Positions 25,913 through 35,969 of a DNA stretch of 64,000 bases are shown in pieces. Made by a program: the position numbers and the translations under genes. Each line of letters begins with the position of its first letter. Position 1 is the first letter of the stretch. The stretch comes from Flavobacterium sp. IB48 (GTDB taxonomy: Bacteria; Bacteroidota; Bacteroidia; Flavobacteriales; Flavobacteriaceae), in NCBI RefSeq assembly GCF_016405855.1, contig NZ_JAEFCA010000005.1, positions 348,697 through 412,696 of the forward strand, in the 5' to 3' direction. The notes beneath the pieces are model-generated. The model saw only the letters and a list, made by a program, of their open reading frames with translations. It was not told where the DNA came from and ran no database searches.

Positions 25913-28900
25913 TTAAAATGCAACATTAAGCCCCATCAAGATTGTTGGCTGTACTGGATAGTTCCATCCTCCAAAACCTGATCCTTTTACTCTGTCTCCT
26001 TTATCAGGATCTCCTCCGGCTACTTCAGGATCAACTCCTGTGTATTTTGTCCATGTCCATAAATTCTGCCCAGACAATGAAATTCTTAATTTATCTAAAC
26101 CAAATTTGTTGTAGAAAGAATATCCTAACTGTAAATTTTTCATACGAACGAAAGAACCGTCTTCAACATAAAGAGAAGAGAATTTGGTAAAGTTTTCGTT
26201 GTTATCATCTTTTGATAAACGCGGAATGTAATTTGAAGTTCCTTCACCATGCCAAGCCATTTGCTCTAATCCGCTAACTTTGTTTGTTAGACTTGCTCCA
26301 TTATATAAATCTGAAATGTTTTGGTTTACAATTTCGTTTCCAATGCTAGAATAGAAATTAGCAACTAAATCAAAGTTTTTATAACCAAAGTTTAAATTCA
26401 GACCTACGTTGTAATCTGCCCAAGGAGAACCAATTTTTGTTCTGTCTTTTTCATCAATTTTTCCATCACCGTTTACATCTTTAAAACGAACATCTCCTAC
26501 TTGTGCATACGGCTGTAATTTGGTTCCGTGTTGATCTGTATGTGAGTTTAATTCGGTTTGGTTTTGGAATAATCCATCTGCAACATATCCGTAGAAATAT
26601 CCTGGCACATCGCCTTTTACAGTCAAAGTTCTGTTTCCAGATCCATATAGTTTCTCGCCATCAGCAGAAAGCGTCAGCATTTCAACATTTACGGTTGTAA
26701 AAGTCAAGTCTACACCATACGAGAAATCGCCTTTTTTATCTTTATAAGAAAGCAATAAATCGATACCGCTTGATCTCATAGAACCAACATTTGTCCACAT
26801 AGTTGAATATCCTGGAAATCCGCTGTAAGTTGGAAACTGTTTTAAGAACAACATATCGTGGGTTTCTTTTTGATAATATTCCAATGAACCTGAAACTTTA
26901 TTTTTCCAAAATCCGAAATCAAGTCCGAAACTCATATCTTCTACCGTTTCCCATTTAATGTCTTTGTTTGCCATTGAAGACGGATAAGAAGTATCTACTA
27001 CTTCGCCACCAATTGTATAATAATTTTGCCCGATATTAGATTGGTAAACCGCATCTGGCAAACCTTGATTACCTACTTTACCCCATCCTGCTCTTAATCT
27101 AAGATCACTAACTACATCTTTTGCAGATTCCATAAAACCTTCGTTTAAAATTCTCCAAGAAACCGATGCCGAAGGGAAATTTGCCCATTTGTTATTGGTC
27201 ATGAATTTAGAAGAACCATCACGTCTAAATGTTCCTGTGAAATAGTATTTACCATCGTAATTATAAGAAAAACGAGAAATATAAGACATCAACGAACTAG
27301 ACCAGCTGTTACCTTTACTGTCTTTGTTTTTAGTAGCTGCATTTAGCTCTCTCATTGAATCTGAATTGTTTGGAACACCTTCACCATAACCCCAAAGATT
27401 ATTTCCATTGTATTCTTCCATTGTGTTACCAATCATCAAAGAAGCATTGTGTTTTTCTGCAAATTTTTTAGAATAGGTAATCGTATTTTGCCAAGTCCAA
27501 TCAACATTTGTAGTATTCCATTTTTCAACACTATTGATTTCTTGTTTTTCGTGTGCTGCATCAATTACAAAATCGGGCGTAAATTTATTTCTTGTTTCAT
27601 CTCCAACTTCAATAGACGCTTGTGTACGAAATACTAAACCTTTGATTGGCTCGTATTGCAAATATCCGTTCGTATTTAAGTTGTACTTATTGGTATAATC
27701 ATCATAACGTTTTACGGCAGCAACTGGATTCCATACGTAAGAAGGAGATCTTGCATAAATGCTGTATTCATTTTCAGTTCCGCTTAACTGGTCTGCTGGT
27801 TTGTAAATTGGCGTAATTGGATCAATTTTATCAAAATCTGCCCAATTGTTTGGCGCTCCCCAAGTTTCATAACGAGGGTTTAAAGTGATTCCTGCTGAGA
27901 ATTTATCTGTGAATTTAAAATCATTTGCGATTCTCATTGTAACTCTTTCCCAACCTCCAACACCATACATTGAATCAGAATCGTAATAGTTTAAACTTAT
28001 AGCGTAAGTGTGTTTATCAGATCCTCCAGTTACACCTAATGAAGCATTTGTAACAGGGGTTCCAGTTCTAATTCCCGCTTTCCACCAATCTGTTGTTTTT
28101 CCTCTGTATTGAGAAGGATTCGGAAGATAATCTGAATAACCTGAATTGTTATAAGCCGTGTTCATTATTCTCGCATAACCTTCGGCATCTGCCATATTGT
28201 AAGGATTATTCATTATCTGCATACCAGAGCTCAAATCAAAGTTGAATCTAGTTTTTCCAACTTTTCCTTTTTTAGTTGTAATCAGAATAACTCCATTCGA
28301 AGCACGAGAACCATAAATTGCGCTTGCAGAAGCATCTTTTAAAACCTCCAAAGATTCAATTTCGTTATTGCTTAAGAAATTAATGCTCGTTCCCATCGGA
28401 ATTCCGTCAACTACGTAAAGCGGATCTGTGTTTAAGTTTAAAGTCGAAATACCACGAATTAAAACTCTTGGTTGTGCACCTGGACCACCTTGTCCTGTAA
28501 CTTGCACCCCAGAAACTTTTCCTTGAAGTGATTCGGCAACGTTACCAACAGTCATAGTTTGCAATTCTTTTCCTTTTACAGAAGATATCGAACTCGTTAC
28601 ATCGCTCTTTTTAACCGCCGCATAACCTACCACAACTATCTCATCTAATGCTTGGCTAGCTTCTTGCATTACTACACTAATCTCTGTTTTATCGCCAACT
28701 GGTACAACTTGAGAAGTAAAACCAACGAATGAAAATTCGATTTGCGCATTTTTATTTGGAACATTGATTACATAATTTCCGTCAAAATCAGTTGCTGCAG
28801 ATGTTGAAGTTCCCTTCACCATTACATTCACTCCCGGAATCGGCACATTGGCTTTATCCTTAACAGTACCTTTTATTTTTATTTGTCCAAAAGATACAGC

Positions 28901-28945
28901 AGTACACAAAAGGGCAATAAAAAATCCTATATATTTAAATTTCAT
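25913..28945 (-). CDS. SusC/RagA-family TonB-dependent outer-membrane transporter
   Basis: A 1010-residue transporter: signal peptide (about 1-20), carboxypeptidase-regulatory-like domain (about 22-105; DKANVPIPGVNVMVKGTS), SusC signature EIVVVGYAAVKKSDVTSS (about 111-128), plug (VLIRGISTLNLNTDPLYVVD; EVLKDASASAIYGSRASNGV) and a long beta-barrel ending LMGLNVAF. Length and order are normal. It pairs with the following SusD and is preceded by a surface glycan-binding protein gene 46 bases upstream. Probably controlled by the HTCS at 31026-35057. Confidence 0.95.
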   Translation of the reverse strand: MKFKYIGFFIALLCTAVSFGQIKIKGTVKDKANVPIPGVNVMVKGTSTSAATDFDGNYVINVPNKNAQIEFSFVGFTSQVVPVGDKTEISVVMQEASQALDEIVVVGYAAVKKSDVTSSISSVKGKELQTMTVGNVAESLQGKVSGVQVTGQGGPGAQPRVLIRGISTLNLNTDPLYVVDGIPMGTSINFLSNNEIESLEVLKDASASAIYGSRASNGVILITTKKGKVGKTRFNFDLSSGMQIMNNPYNMADAEGYARIMNTAYNNSGYSDYLPNPSQYRGKTTDWWKAGIRTGTPVTNASLGVTGGSDKHTYAISLNYYDSDSMYGVGGWERVTMRIANDFKFTDKFSAGITLNPRYETWGAPNNWADFDKIDPITPIYKPADQLSGTENEYSIYARSPSYVWNPVAAVKRYDDYTNKYNLNTNGYLQYEPIKGLVFRTQASIEVGDETRNKFTPDFVIDAAHEKQEINSVEKWNTTNVDWTWQNTITYSKKFAEKHNASLMIGNTMEEYNGNNLWGYGEGVPNNSDSMRELNAATKNKDSKGNSWSSSLMSYISRFSYNYDGKYYFTGTFRRDGSSKFMTNNKWANFPSASVSWRILNEGFMESAKDVVSDLRLRAGWGKVGNQGLPDAVYQSNIGQNYYTIGGEVVDTSYPSSMANKDIKWETVEDMSFGLDFGFWKNKVSGSLEYYQKETHDMLFLKQFPTYSGFPGYSTMWTNVGSMRSSGIDLLLSYKDKKGDFSYGVDLTFTTVNVEMLTLSADGEKLYGSGNRTLTVKGDVPGYFYGYVADGLFQNQTELNSHTDQHGTKLQPYAQVGDVRFKDVNGDGKIDEKDRTKIGSPWADYNVGLNLNFGYKNFDLVANFYSSIGNEIVNQNISDLYNGASLTNKVSGLEQMAWHGEGTSNYIPRLSKDDNNENFTKFSSLYVEDGSFVRMKNLQLGYSFYNKFGLDKLRISLSGQNLWTWTKYTGVDPEVAGGDPDKGDRVKGSGFGGWNYPVQPTILMGLNVAF

Positions 28946-28991
28946 ATTAAGCTGTTTTATTTATTAAATGTTACAACAAGGTTATAACCAA

Positions 28992-30389
28992 CTATTTTTT
29001 TGTTATAAATACTCTTTCCAACTCAGTATCTAAAACTACTTTGTAAACTCCAGGTGCTGCAGGATATTTAGCATTTCCGTTTTCTCCTGGCGACATTGTT
29101 GCAATACCATTTTTGATTAACCTCCAAGATGGATCCCACCATTGTCCTGTAAAAGTTGCTTCTAGAGTTCCTGTTAAAGTATATTCTCCAACTAATTGAT
29201 ATGGATTGCTTGCATTATTTGCTAGATGAAGTTTTGTAACTACCCAAGCATTCCATGTATCCCAGTTTGCACCGTCGATTCCGCCACCACAAACACTTAC
29301 GAATGGTTTTCTTTGTGCAGCATCATCATGCCATAAACCGTTTGCAACATCTGCCCAAACTTTGCTTGTTGGTGTATATTTCTCTACAGTATATTTTAGT
29401 GTATTTGGATTTACTTTAATCTTATAATATCCTTTTGTAGGTAAAATAATTGCTGTTGAAGTCACATCATCTACTAATTCTCCAGCTGCATTTAAACCAA
29501 AACAATGCGGTGCAAAATCTGATTCTTGACCTAAGAAATAAACTTCTTTGTTGTCTTTGTCAGCATAATATTTAAATTCGAAATCTTGTCCGTCTTTCTC
29601 ATGGAAATACATTGGAACTCCCACTGCATCTGTCGTTAGGTTTGTTCCCTTTGGCTGATCGCATAAATAAATTGCAGGATATTCGTTTGTTGCTACAATA
29701 TTTACGTTTAATGATCCTGTATTCGGAATTGCAAATTTGTCTTTTGCAGTAATCGTTAATACATAATCTGCAGCAGTTACAGGCAAAGTGTAGGTTTTGT
29801 TGAAAGTATAAGATTGAGGAGAATCTGTTAACTGTATCATTTCGTCAATGCCAAGAGCCTCACATTTTACTTGTATATAATCAATTCCTGAATCGTCGTT
29901 TACGACAAAATTTACTGGCATTTCATTACTTGTAGACAACAAGATAACTGCACCTTCTTTTGGTGTTATCATTGTAATGCTTGGCGGTGCAAATTCACCA
30001 TCAAGGCGTAAATTGATTTCTTCGTTTACAACATTTCCAGAAACGTCTGTAATTACCAATTTTATTTTAAAAGATTCAGAAGTTCCTCTATTTGCAGGAA
30101 CTTCAAAAAAGTAACTTAAATCGTAAGTTTTTAAAAGCGGATCTGTTTTAAAGCTAATTACTTTATCTAGTGATAATTCTGGAATTTGAATTTCTACACT
30201 TTTTAATCCTAAATCGTCTGCAAGTGCAGCTTTGATTTCAAATTTTCTACTCGGAGCTCCATAAATCTCTTTTGTAGAAACTACCACCGTAGGATTATCA
30301 GAACTTGGAAATCCTGATTCATTATTTTGACATCCGGTTACAAGAAAGCCAAAAAGGGCAAGAAAAAATAAAAATACATTTTTTTTCAT
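28992..30389 (-). CDS. SusE/SusF-like surface glycan-binding lipoprotein
   Basis: A 465-residue lipoprotein (lipobox VTGC, Cys about 19). It has tandem Ig-like beta domains in the first 230 residues, then a C-terminal region with many aromatic residues that looks like the SusE/SusF or outer-membrane starch-binding type (YKIKVNPNTLKYTVE, FTGQWWDPSWRL, PGVYKVVLDTELERVFI). Such proteins capture polysaccharide at the cell surface. It is the first gene of the PUL2 operon; in many systems the equivalent gene follows susD. No catalytic motif is evident. Confidence 0.75.
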   Translation of the reverse strand: MKKNVFLFFLALFGFLVTGCQNNESGFPSSDNPTVVVSTKEIYGAPSRKFEIKAALADDLGLKSVEIQIPELSLDKVISFKTDPLLKTYDLSYFFEVPANRGTSESFKIKLVITDVSGNVVNEEINLRLDGEFAPPSITMITPKEGAVILLSTSNEMPVNFVVNDDSGIDYIQVKCEALGIDEMIQLTDSPQSYTFNKTYTLPVTAADYVLTITAKDKFAIPNTGSLNVNIVATNEYPAIYLCDQPKGTNLTTDAVGVPMYFHEKDGQDFEFKYYADKDNKEVYFLGQESDFAPHCFGLNAAGELVDDVTSTAIILPTKGYYKIKVNPNTLKYTVEKYTPTSKVWADVANGLWHDDAAQRKPFVSVCGGGIDGANWDTWNAWVVTKLHLANNASNPYQLVGEYTLTGTLEATFTGQWWDPSWRLIKNGIATMSPGENGNAKYPAAPGVYKVVLDTELERVFITKK

Positions 30390-30611
30390 TTCTTTAGTTT
30401 TAAGGTTAGGTTAGTTAGTTTTCTTTCTAAAATGAAAGCTTGTTTTAATTTTGTAGGTTATTCAAGGTTTTACTATTTTTTGTCTGAGGCAGAAAAAAAC
30501 AGCATTACATAATTAAGTGGTCATTTTCATATTCTATTGAGTTTGGTTAATTGTTAGATATTTCCTTTTTTTAATTTCCTTTCAAATTGTATAAGTGTCT
30601 TTTTTAATTAA

Positions 30612-30640
30612 CCCGCAGTTTATCTTTTTTAAACTGCGGG
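30612..30640. other. Stable hairpin in the PUL2 leader region
   Basis: CCCGCAGTTT (30612-30621) pairs perfectly with AAACTGCGGG (30631-30640) around a 9-base T-rich loop. No U-tract follows directly on either strand, so a simple terminator is not certain. It could be a leader structure of the PUL2 message or the 3' end of the HTCS message. Confidence 0.5.
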
Positions 30641-30802
30641 CTGATAAGTAACGCAAACCAATCATTACTGATCTAAAATTTAAAGAGTGCTCACCTCTTT
30701 AAACAGATAACAAACTATCTTGATATTAACACTTATAACTAACAGCAATAATCTAATTCGTGATTGCTATTACCGCAAAGAAATGTTTAAATAACACTTT
30801 TA

Positions 30803-30834
30803 AGGAGGGGTAAATTGGAAAAAAAAGGAGGTCA
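30803..30834 (-). promoter_or_regulatory. Candidate HTCS operator: direct repeat of CCTCC
   Basis: On the minus strand, TTTGACCTCCTTTT is followed by TTTACCCCTCCTT, with CCTCC cores 23 bases apart (30827-30831 and 30804-30808), about two helical turns. Direct repeats suit AraC-type dimers on DNA. It lies about 415 bases upstream of the PUL2 operon start and on the same strand. Assignment to the HTCS is inferred. Confidence 0.4.
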
Positions 30835-31025
30835 AAATTGCAATTAACTATTATTTTGAAATAAATTTTAAAGACTATTAAAAAATAAGACAGTATTTTT
30901 GAGAAATTTATAATTATTGAAAAAACAGCATTTTTTCAGCTAAAACGTTTAAGTTGAATAGAAGATTTTAATTGATTTTTTAAAAAACAAGAAAATAATG
31001 CAGTAACAAAATAATGTTAGCTGCA

Positions 31026-34000
31026 TTATTTGATGATATTCAAGTCAGAATTAAATGACGTTTTATACTTTTTAATATATTCTGAAGGAGTCATCCCAAA
31101 AAGTTTTACGAATTGCTGTCTGAAATATTTTGGATCTTCAAATCCAACTTCTGTACTTGCTTGTGTGATGTTCATATCTTCAGTCAACATCAACATCGCT
31201 GCTCTTCTAATTCGCAATGAACGGATAAAAGCATTTAAAGTTTGCCCAGAAATAATTTTGATTTTGGTATAAAGCGTTCTATGACTCATTCCCATTTCTA
31301 GGGCGAAAGTTCGAATTGTAAAATCTTTTTTATGAATATTAGCTTCAACAATTTCGATACATTTTTTAAGCATCTGCTGATATTCGACCGGAACTTTCTG
31401 CGTGTTTTCTTTTAATGTAATACTGTCTAAGAAATAAGTGCGTAGATTATGACGATTTCTTAGTAAAGATTCAACACGAGCCGTAAGAATATCATCGTCA
31501 AAAGGTTTGGTGATATAATCATCTGCACCTTCATTAATTCCTTGCAAATGCGTTTCTGGGTTTTTAGATGCTGTCAATAAAATAACTGGAATATGCGATA
31601 AGGTGTTGTCTTCTTTTATTCTTCGACATAATTCTAAACCATCCATTTCTTCCATAGTAATATCACTAATGACAAGATCTGGCATATGTTTTTTAGTCAT
31701 TTTTAAACCTTCTTCGCCATTTTCTACGCTATAAACAATGTAACTATCAGCAAAAAGCTTAATTAGATAAGCTCGAATTTCTGCATTATCATCAATGATT
31801 AAAACAGTGCGTTTATCGGTTAACATGGTCTTTTTGAAATCGCTATCTGCAATTGAAGTTGTTGCTGTCGAAATCGGTTCTTCTATTTCATCAGGAATTA
31901 ATTCGTCAAACAATTGGCTTCTTTGCGGTTTTTCATTGGTAATTTCTACATCTTCAAAATGACTGTTTCCTTTTAAAAATGCCAATTTAAAAGTGCTTCC
32001 TTTTCCAGCTTCACTGCTACAAGTTACAGATCCTTTATGTTTGTCAACAAAATATTTAACAATATAAAGTCCAATACCAAAACCGGTTCCAACAGAAACT
32101 TTTGAATTAATCTGTTTGAATTTTTCAAAAATAACATCAATGTCTTTCTTATCAATTCCGTCTCCGTTATCCGATATTTCTAGAAAAACCTTTTCATCGT
32201 TTTCTGTCAAAGTCAGATTGATTTCACCTCCAATTGGTGTGTATTTAAAAGCATTTGACATTAAATTGAATAATGAAATTTCTATCTTTTCATAATCGCC
32301 AATTATAGTAATTTCATGATTTGGAATTGTAAAATTATAATTGATGTTTTTATCTTTTGCCTGATTCACAAAACATTGATAAACTTCATTAGAAAGATTA
32401 TTTACATTAATTGGAGATAAACGCAAAGCATCGGCATCATTTTCGGCTTTTCTTAATAAAAGCAGTTGATCTACCAAACTCAATAATCTTCTGGCATTTC
32501 GATGCGCAATAGCCAAATCGCTTCCAGAAGAACCGTTCTCGACATTTTCTTTCTGTACTGCTTTTTTTAACGGATTTATGATTAGCGAAAGCGGTGTTCT
32601 AAATTCATGCGAAATATAAGTAAACATAGACGACTGCTTTTCTGCAATCTCTTTTTCTTTCTTGCTTTCAAGCTCAGCGATTTTGACCTTATATTTTAAT
32701 TTTTCTTTGTTTTTATTGTAATCGAGATATAAAAACAATAATCCGCCAATTGCTAAAAGATATAAAGTATAGGCCCACCAGGTTCTGTACCAAGGCGGCA
32801 AAACTTCTATTGAAATGAGACTGACCTCTTTATTCCAACCTCCTTTAAAATTGGTTGTTTTAACTTTAAAAGTATATTTTCCTTCAGGAAGTCTTGAATA
32901 ATTTGCTTTTCGGGTCTGTCCCACATAATTCCATTGCTCATCCCAACCATCTAAAAAGTAAGCGTAATTTATCTTGTCTGCATTGTTGTAATCTAAAGCA
33001 ACAAATTCTAATGATAAAGTCGTTTGATCGTATTCTAAACTAACCTCTTTAATTTTATCAGAATCGGTAGCAACTTCTGCATTCGTTTCTTCAATCAACT
33101 GATTGTTGACATAAAAATCAGTCAGTAAAATAGTATTCTTTTGATTGAAGCCTTTTATCGATTTAGGGTAAAAAATATTAAATCCGTTAATCCCTCCAAA
33201 AAGAAATTCGCCAGATGAAAGTTTGATTCCGGCATTAAAACTAAACTGATTGCTTTGAAGTCCATCATTCACAGAGAAATTACGGAAGGTTTTACTTCTT
33301 TTATCGTATCTGCATATTCCATTATAAGTACTCATCCACAAGTTGCCTTCATTATCTTCTAGTAATCTTAAAATAGTATTAGAAGGCAAACCATCGTCAA
33401 TAGTCTGTCTTTTAAAAGTATTTGTTTTTCTATCAAATAATAGTAAACCTCCTTCTTGAGTTCCTATCCAGAGATTTTTATTTTTATCTTCATAAATACA
33501 TCTAATAGGATTTCCAATCGCTTTTTTAGTGATTTTTTTAGTCTCTTTATCAATTGACAAAAGTGAAGTGTAATTTCCTGCCCATAACTTTCCATCTGAA
33601 GTTTCGGTTATGCATTGCAGGTTATCAATCCTTTTATCAAAAAGTTCAAAAGCATCTTTATTTCTATTTAAAAGGTACAACGAACCTTCATTTGTAGCAC
33701 TTGCCCAAATATTTGATTTTGAATCTTTAAATACAAACCAGATATTTTTCTCGGTTTGCTTTGTATGAGAATTATAACAAGAATAGTGTTTTACATTATT
33801 CGTATTCTTGCTTATTTTATTGATTCCTCCCGCCCAAGTAGAAACCCAAATGTCGTTATTATTATCGCGAACAATTCCGGTAATAAAAGGACTGGAAAGC
33901 GAATTTCCATAATTGGTGTACGAATTGTTTTTTCTATCCCAATATTTTAAACCTGCGCCGTCTGTACCTACCCAAACATTCTTTTTTTCGTCTTCACAAA

Positions 34001-35057
34001 AAGATAAAATAAAATTGTCGGCAGGATCTTTAGCATTATATCGAATACTTTTAAAATACTTTGGAGTATCGCTCAACATACTTATTCCGCCACGAAGCGA
34101 GCCAAACCATTTGTTACCCGATTTATCTTCATATAGACTCCAAACCGAATTGCTTTTGGCTAATTGTTCATTATAAGGCAGAAGTTTTTTAGTATTTGGA
34201 TTAATGTAAAATATTCCGCATCCGTCTGTCGTCACCCAAGTTATTCCTTTTTTATCCACCAAAACATCAGTAACGCTACACTTATTCGAAAAATAATTTT
34301 CTGAAATCGAACCCGATTTTGTGTTTAATAAAAAAAGTCCTTCGTCGGTTCCTAATAAAAGATTTCCATCAGAAGAAAGTTTCATCGCTTTTACTCCTAT
34401 CGAAAGCGGGAAAACAATTTTTAAGTCTTTTGCTTTATAATCATAAGTACAAACTCCAACATTGCGAACGTATATCCAACATCCCGATTTCTCTTTATTT
34501 TCTTGAATTGCAATGGCATCGTAATTAGAAATCGTAATTCTATTTCCTAATGCATTTAAAGGAATATGTTTCCCTATAAAAGAACCATTTTCAAAAGCCA
34601 ATAAACCTAATTTCTGCGAAGCGACTAAAACTAAATTATCTGAAACCGAACGCATTTGATGTATAATATCTTGAAGCACTTTTGGTTTATCATCCCACAA
34701 CGTATACTTAACGGTATGAAAAGACGCTTTTGTTTTATCGTAAATACAGATTCCGCTTGTTCCTCCTACCCAAATATTATTTCTAGAATCACCTTCAATA
34801 TTGTAGATTGTATTGAACAAAAGTGATTTTTTATCGTTTATTCTGTTTCTAAAAACTTTAAAATTATAACCGTCATATCGGTTTAAACCATCGTAGGTTC
34901 CAAACCACATATACCCTTCTTTATCTTGGTAAATTGTAATTATGGAATTGTTAGACAAACCATCTGATATGTCAAGGAATTTGATGGGGTAATCTTGTGA
35001 ATGTAGGGAAGAAGAAAACCCTAATAAAAATAGAAAATATAGAACAAAAGGCTTCAA
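31026..35057 (-). CDS. Hybrid two-component system regulator (HTCS) of PUL2
   Basis: A complete 1343-residue one-protein two-component system. A signal peptide (about 1-20) precedes a periplasmic sensor made of many regulator propeller repeats (IYQDKEGYMWFGTYDGLNRY and similar, about 25-660) and a Y_Y_Y domain (about 680-760). One membrane segment follows (YTLYLLAIGGLLFLYLDY). The histidine kinase has its His in SHEFRTPLSL (about 819) and an ATPase domain. The receiver (about 1080-1200; IDDN, phospho-Asp in ISDITMEEM) leads to a C-terminal AraC DNA-binding domain (EVGFEDPKYFRQQFVKLFG). It is upstream of and parallel to PUL2, so it probably senses an oligosaccharide in the periplasm and activates that operon. 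Confidence 0.95.
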   Translation of the reverse strand: MKPFVLYFLFLLGFSSSLHSQDYPIKFLDISDGLSNNSIITIYQDKEGYMWFGTYDGLNRYDGYNFKVFRNRINDKKSLLFNTIYNIEGDSRNNIWVGGTSGICIYDKTKASFHTVKYTLWDDKPKVLQDIIHQMRSVSDNLVLVASQKLGLLAFENGSFIGKHIPLNALGNRITISNYDAIAIQENKEKSGCWIYVRNVGVCTYDYKAKDLKIVFPLSIGVKAMKLSSDGNLLLGTDEGLFLLNTKSGSISENYFSNKCSVTDVLVDKKGITWVTTDGCGIFYINPNTKKLLPYNEQLAKSNSVWSLYEDKSGNKWFGSLRGGISMLSDTPKYFKSIRYNAKDPADNFILSFCEDEKKNVWVGTDGAGLKYWDRKNNSYTNYGNSLSSPFITGIVRDNNNDIWVSTWAGGINKISKNTNNVKHYSCYNSHTKQTEKNIWFVFKDSKSNIWASATNEGSLYLLNRNKDAFELFDKRIDNLQCITETSDGKLWAGNYTSLLSIDKETKKITKKAIGNPIRCIYEDKNKNLWIGTQEGGLLLFDRKTNTFKRQTIDDGLPSNTILRLLEDNEGNLWMSTYNGICRYDKRSKTFRNFSVNDGLQSNQFSFNAGIKLSSGEFLFGGINGFNIFYPKSIKGFNQKNTILLTDFYVNNQLIEETNAEVATDSDKIKEVSLEYDQTTLSLEFVALDYNNADKINYAYFLDGWDEQWNYVGQTRKANYSRLPEGKYTFKVKTTNFKGGWNKEVSLISIEVLPPWYRTWWAYTLYLLAIGGLLFLYLDYNKNKEKLKYKVKIAELESKKEKEIAEKQSSMFTYISHEFRTPLSLIINPLKKAVQKENVENGSSGSDLAIAHRNARRLLSLVDQLLLLRKAENDADALRLSPINVNNLSNEVYQCFVNQAKDKNINYNFTIPNHEITIIGDYEKIEISLFNLMSNAFKYTPIGGEINLTLTENDEKVFLEISDNGDGIDKKDIDVIFEKFKQINSKVSVGTGFGIGLYIVKYFVDKHKGSVTCSSEAGKGSTFKLAFLKGNSHFEDVEITNEKPQRSQLFDELIPDEIEEPISTATTSIADSDFKKTMLTDKRTVLIIDDNAEIRAYLIKLFADSYIVYSVENGEEGLKMTKKHMPDLVISDITMEEMDGLELCRRIKEDNTLSHIPVILLTASKNPETHLQGINEGADDYITKPFDDDILTARVESLLRNRHNLRTYFLDSITLKENTQKVPVEYQQMLKKCIEIVEANIHKKDFTIRTFALEMGMSHRTLYTKIKIISGQTLNAFIRSLRIRRAAMLMLTEDMNITQASTEVGFEDPKYFRQQFVKLFGMTPSEYIKKYKTSFNSDLNIIK

Positions 35058-35327
35058 AATGAGTTTGGTTTTCTGGTTTGTGTAATAAGCACAATTATAA
35101 GATAATTTTGCTTAGATTCCTTAAATTTTAGACCAAAAGCATATTTCTGCACCGAAGTTGCAGGATTTTATTCTGATATGTTGTTTTTGATAAATTAATT
35201 CTTACCTCTTTTCTATGCTTATAAAGTCCAAAGATTCAATCATTTGAATTTTGCATTAGGTCTTATATTACATTCCAATGATTGAAACCATTGGCTATGG
35301 TCCTTAAAAAATCATAGAATGATGCAT
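35058..35327. other. Non-coding interval upstream of the HTCS gene
   Basis: No gene is visible. The AT-rich interval should hold the HTCS promoter; TATAATTG on the minus strand (35100-35093) is one mismatch from TAnnTTTG. CCAATGATTG / GAAACCATTGG near 35275-35292 forms a small imperfect inverted repeat. Confidence 0.4.
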
Positions 35328-35363
35328 AAAAAAAGAGCCCGTCTCAAAAAATGAGACAGGCTC
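35328..35363 (-). terminator. Intrinsic terminator of the rha-lut operon
   Basis: Read on the minus strand, GAGCCTGTCTCA (35363-35352) pairs with TGAGACGGGCTC (35346-35335) and is followed by seven T. It lies 18 bases after lutC. Confidence 0.88.
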
Positions 35364-35381
35364 CCCTTCTATTATTTTTTA

Positions 35382-35969
35382 TTAATCCAATATAAACACA
35401 ATCAAACCTCTTGCTCCATGAGCTCCGAGAACCAAAGACTGCTCAATATCAGCCGTTTTTGACGGACCAGCGATGAAAGTTCCAAAACCGTATTCCATGT
35501 TTCCGATTCTTTGATACGCTTGCTGCATGGTTGGCACAAGATCTTTTTTATGAACTATAATCGCTAAATATTGTGCTATGAAAGGCGCAACACGCTGTCC
35601 TAAAATATCATCTGTAACCCAAAGTCCGCTGTTTTCTGCCACGCCAAAATGTGCTTTTACAACCGTTAATTCAACATCTTGAAGCGAATGCGGATCTACT
35701 GCTTTCCAATCTAAAGAAGCAATTTCAGAAAGCTCTGGAAGCGTTGTAATTAATCGTTTTTCGAGATTATAATTGGATTTGATGTAATTGATGATTTCGT
35801 TATAATCGGCAACTTCTACAGGATCACCACCAATTCCTTTTAAAACCGTTTTGTAGGTTTCTAATACATCAAATTGTTCTGAACCTAAAAGATTTAAATC
35901 TGGTAGTTCTGAAACCAATTCTGGTTGATTTGCTTTTATTCTTTTTAAAATTTCGCCTTTACTACTCAT
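35382..35969 (-). CDS. lutC: LutC-like lactate utilisation protein (LUD domain)
   Basis: A 195-residue LUD-domain protein, part of the LutABC complex that oxidises L-lactate to pyruvate in the cytoplasm. The start chosen is ATG at 35969 (MSSKGEILKRI). It overlaps the end of lutB by eight bases (ATGAGTAG), which suggests translational coupling; the longer frame upstream would read far into lutB. Family features include GLWVTDDILGQR and the C-terminal FIAGPSKTADIEQSLVLGAHG. A strong terminator follows. Order lutA-lutB-lutC and co-orientation with rhamnose genes suggest that it deals with lactate made from lactaldehyde. Confidence 0.9.
   Translation of the reverse strand: MSSKGEILKRIKANQPELVSELPDLNLLGSEQFDVLETYKTVLKGIGGDPVEVADYNEIINYIKSNYNLEKRLITTLPELSEIASLDWKAVDPHSLQDVELTVVKAHFGVAENSGLWVTDDILGQRVAPFIAQYLAIIVHKKDLVPTMQQAYQRIGNMEYGFGTFIAGPSKTADIEQSLVLGAHGARGLIVFILD

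Larger units (their letters stand above)
30390..31025. other. Long non-coding interval between HTCS and PUL2 operon
   Basis: This stretch of 636 bases has no credible gene. It holds a direct repeat that may be an activator site (30804-30831), a GATA/TATC palindrome near 30707 and a stable hairpin (30612-30640). It probably contains both the end of the HTCS message and the promoter and leader of the PUL2 operon. I could not find a convincing TAnnTTTG box. Confidence 0.5.

Noticed and set aside
30612..30640. Considered as a riboswitch
   Set aside because: It is a single hairpin with a T-rich loop and no conserved aptamer core that I recognise.
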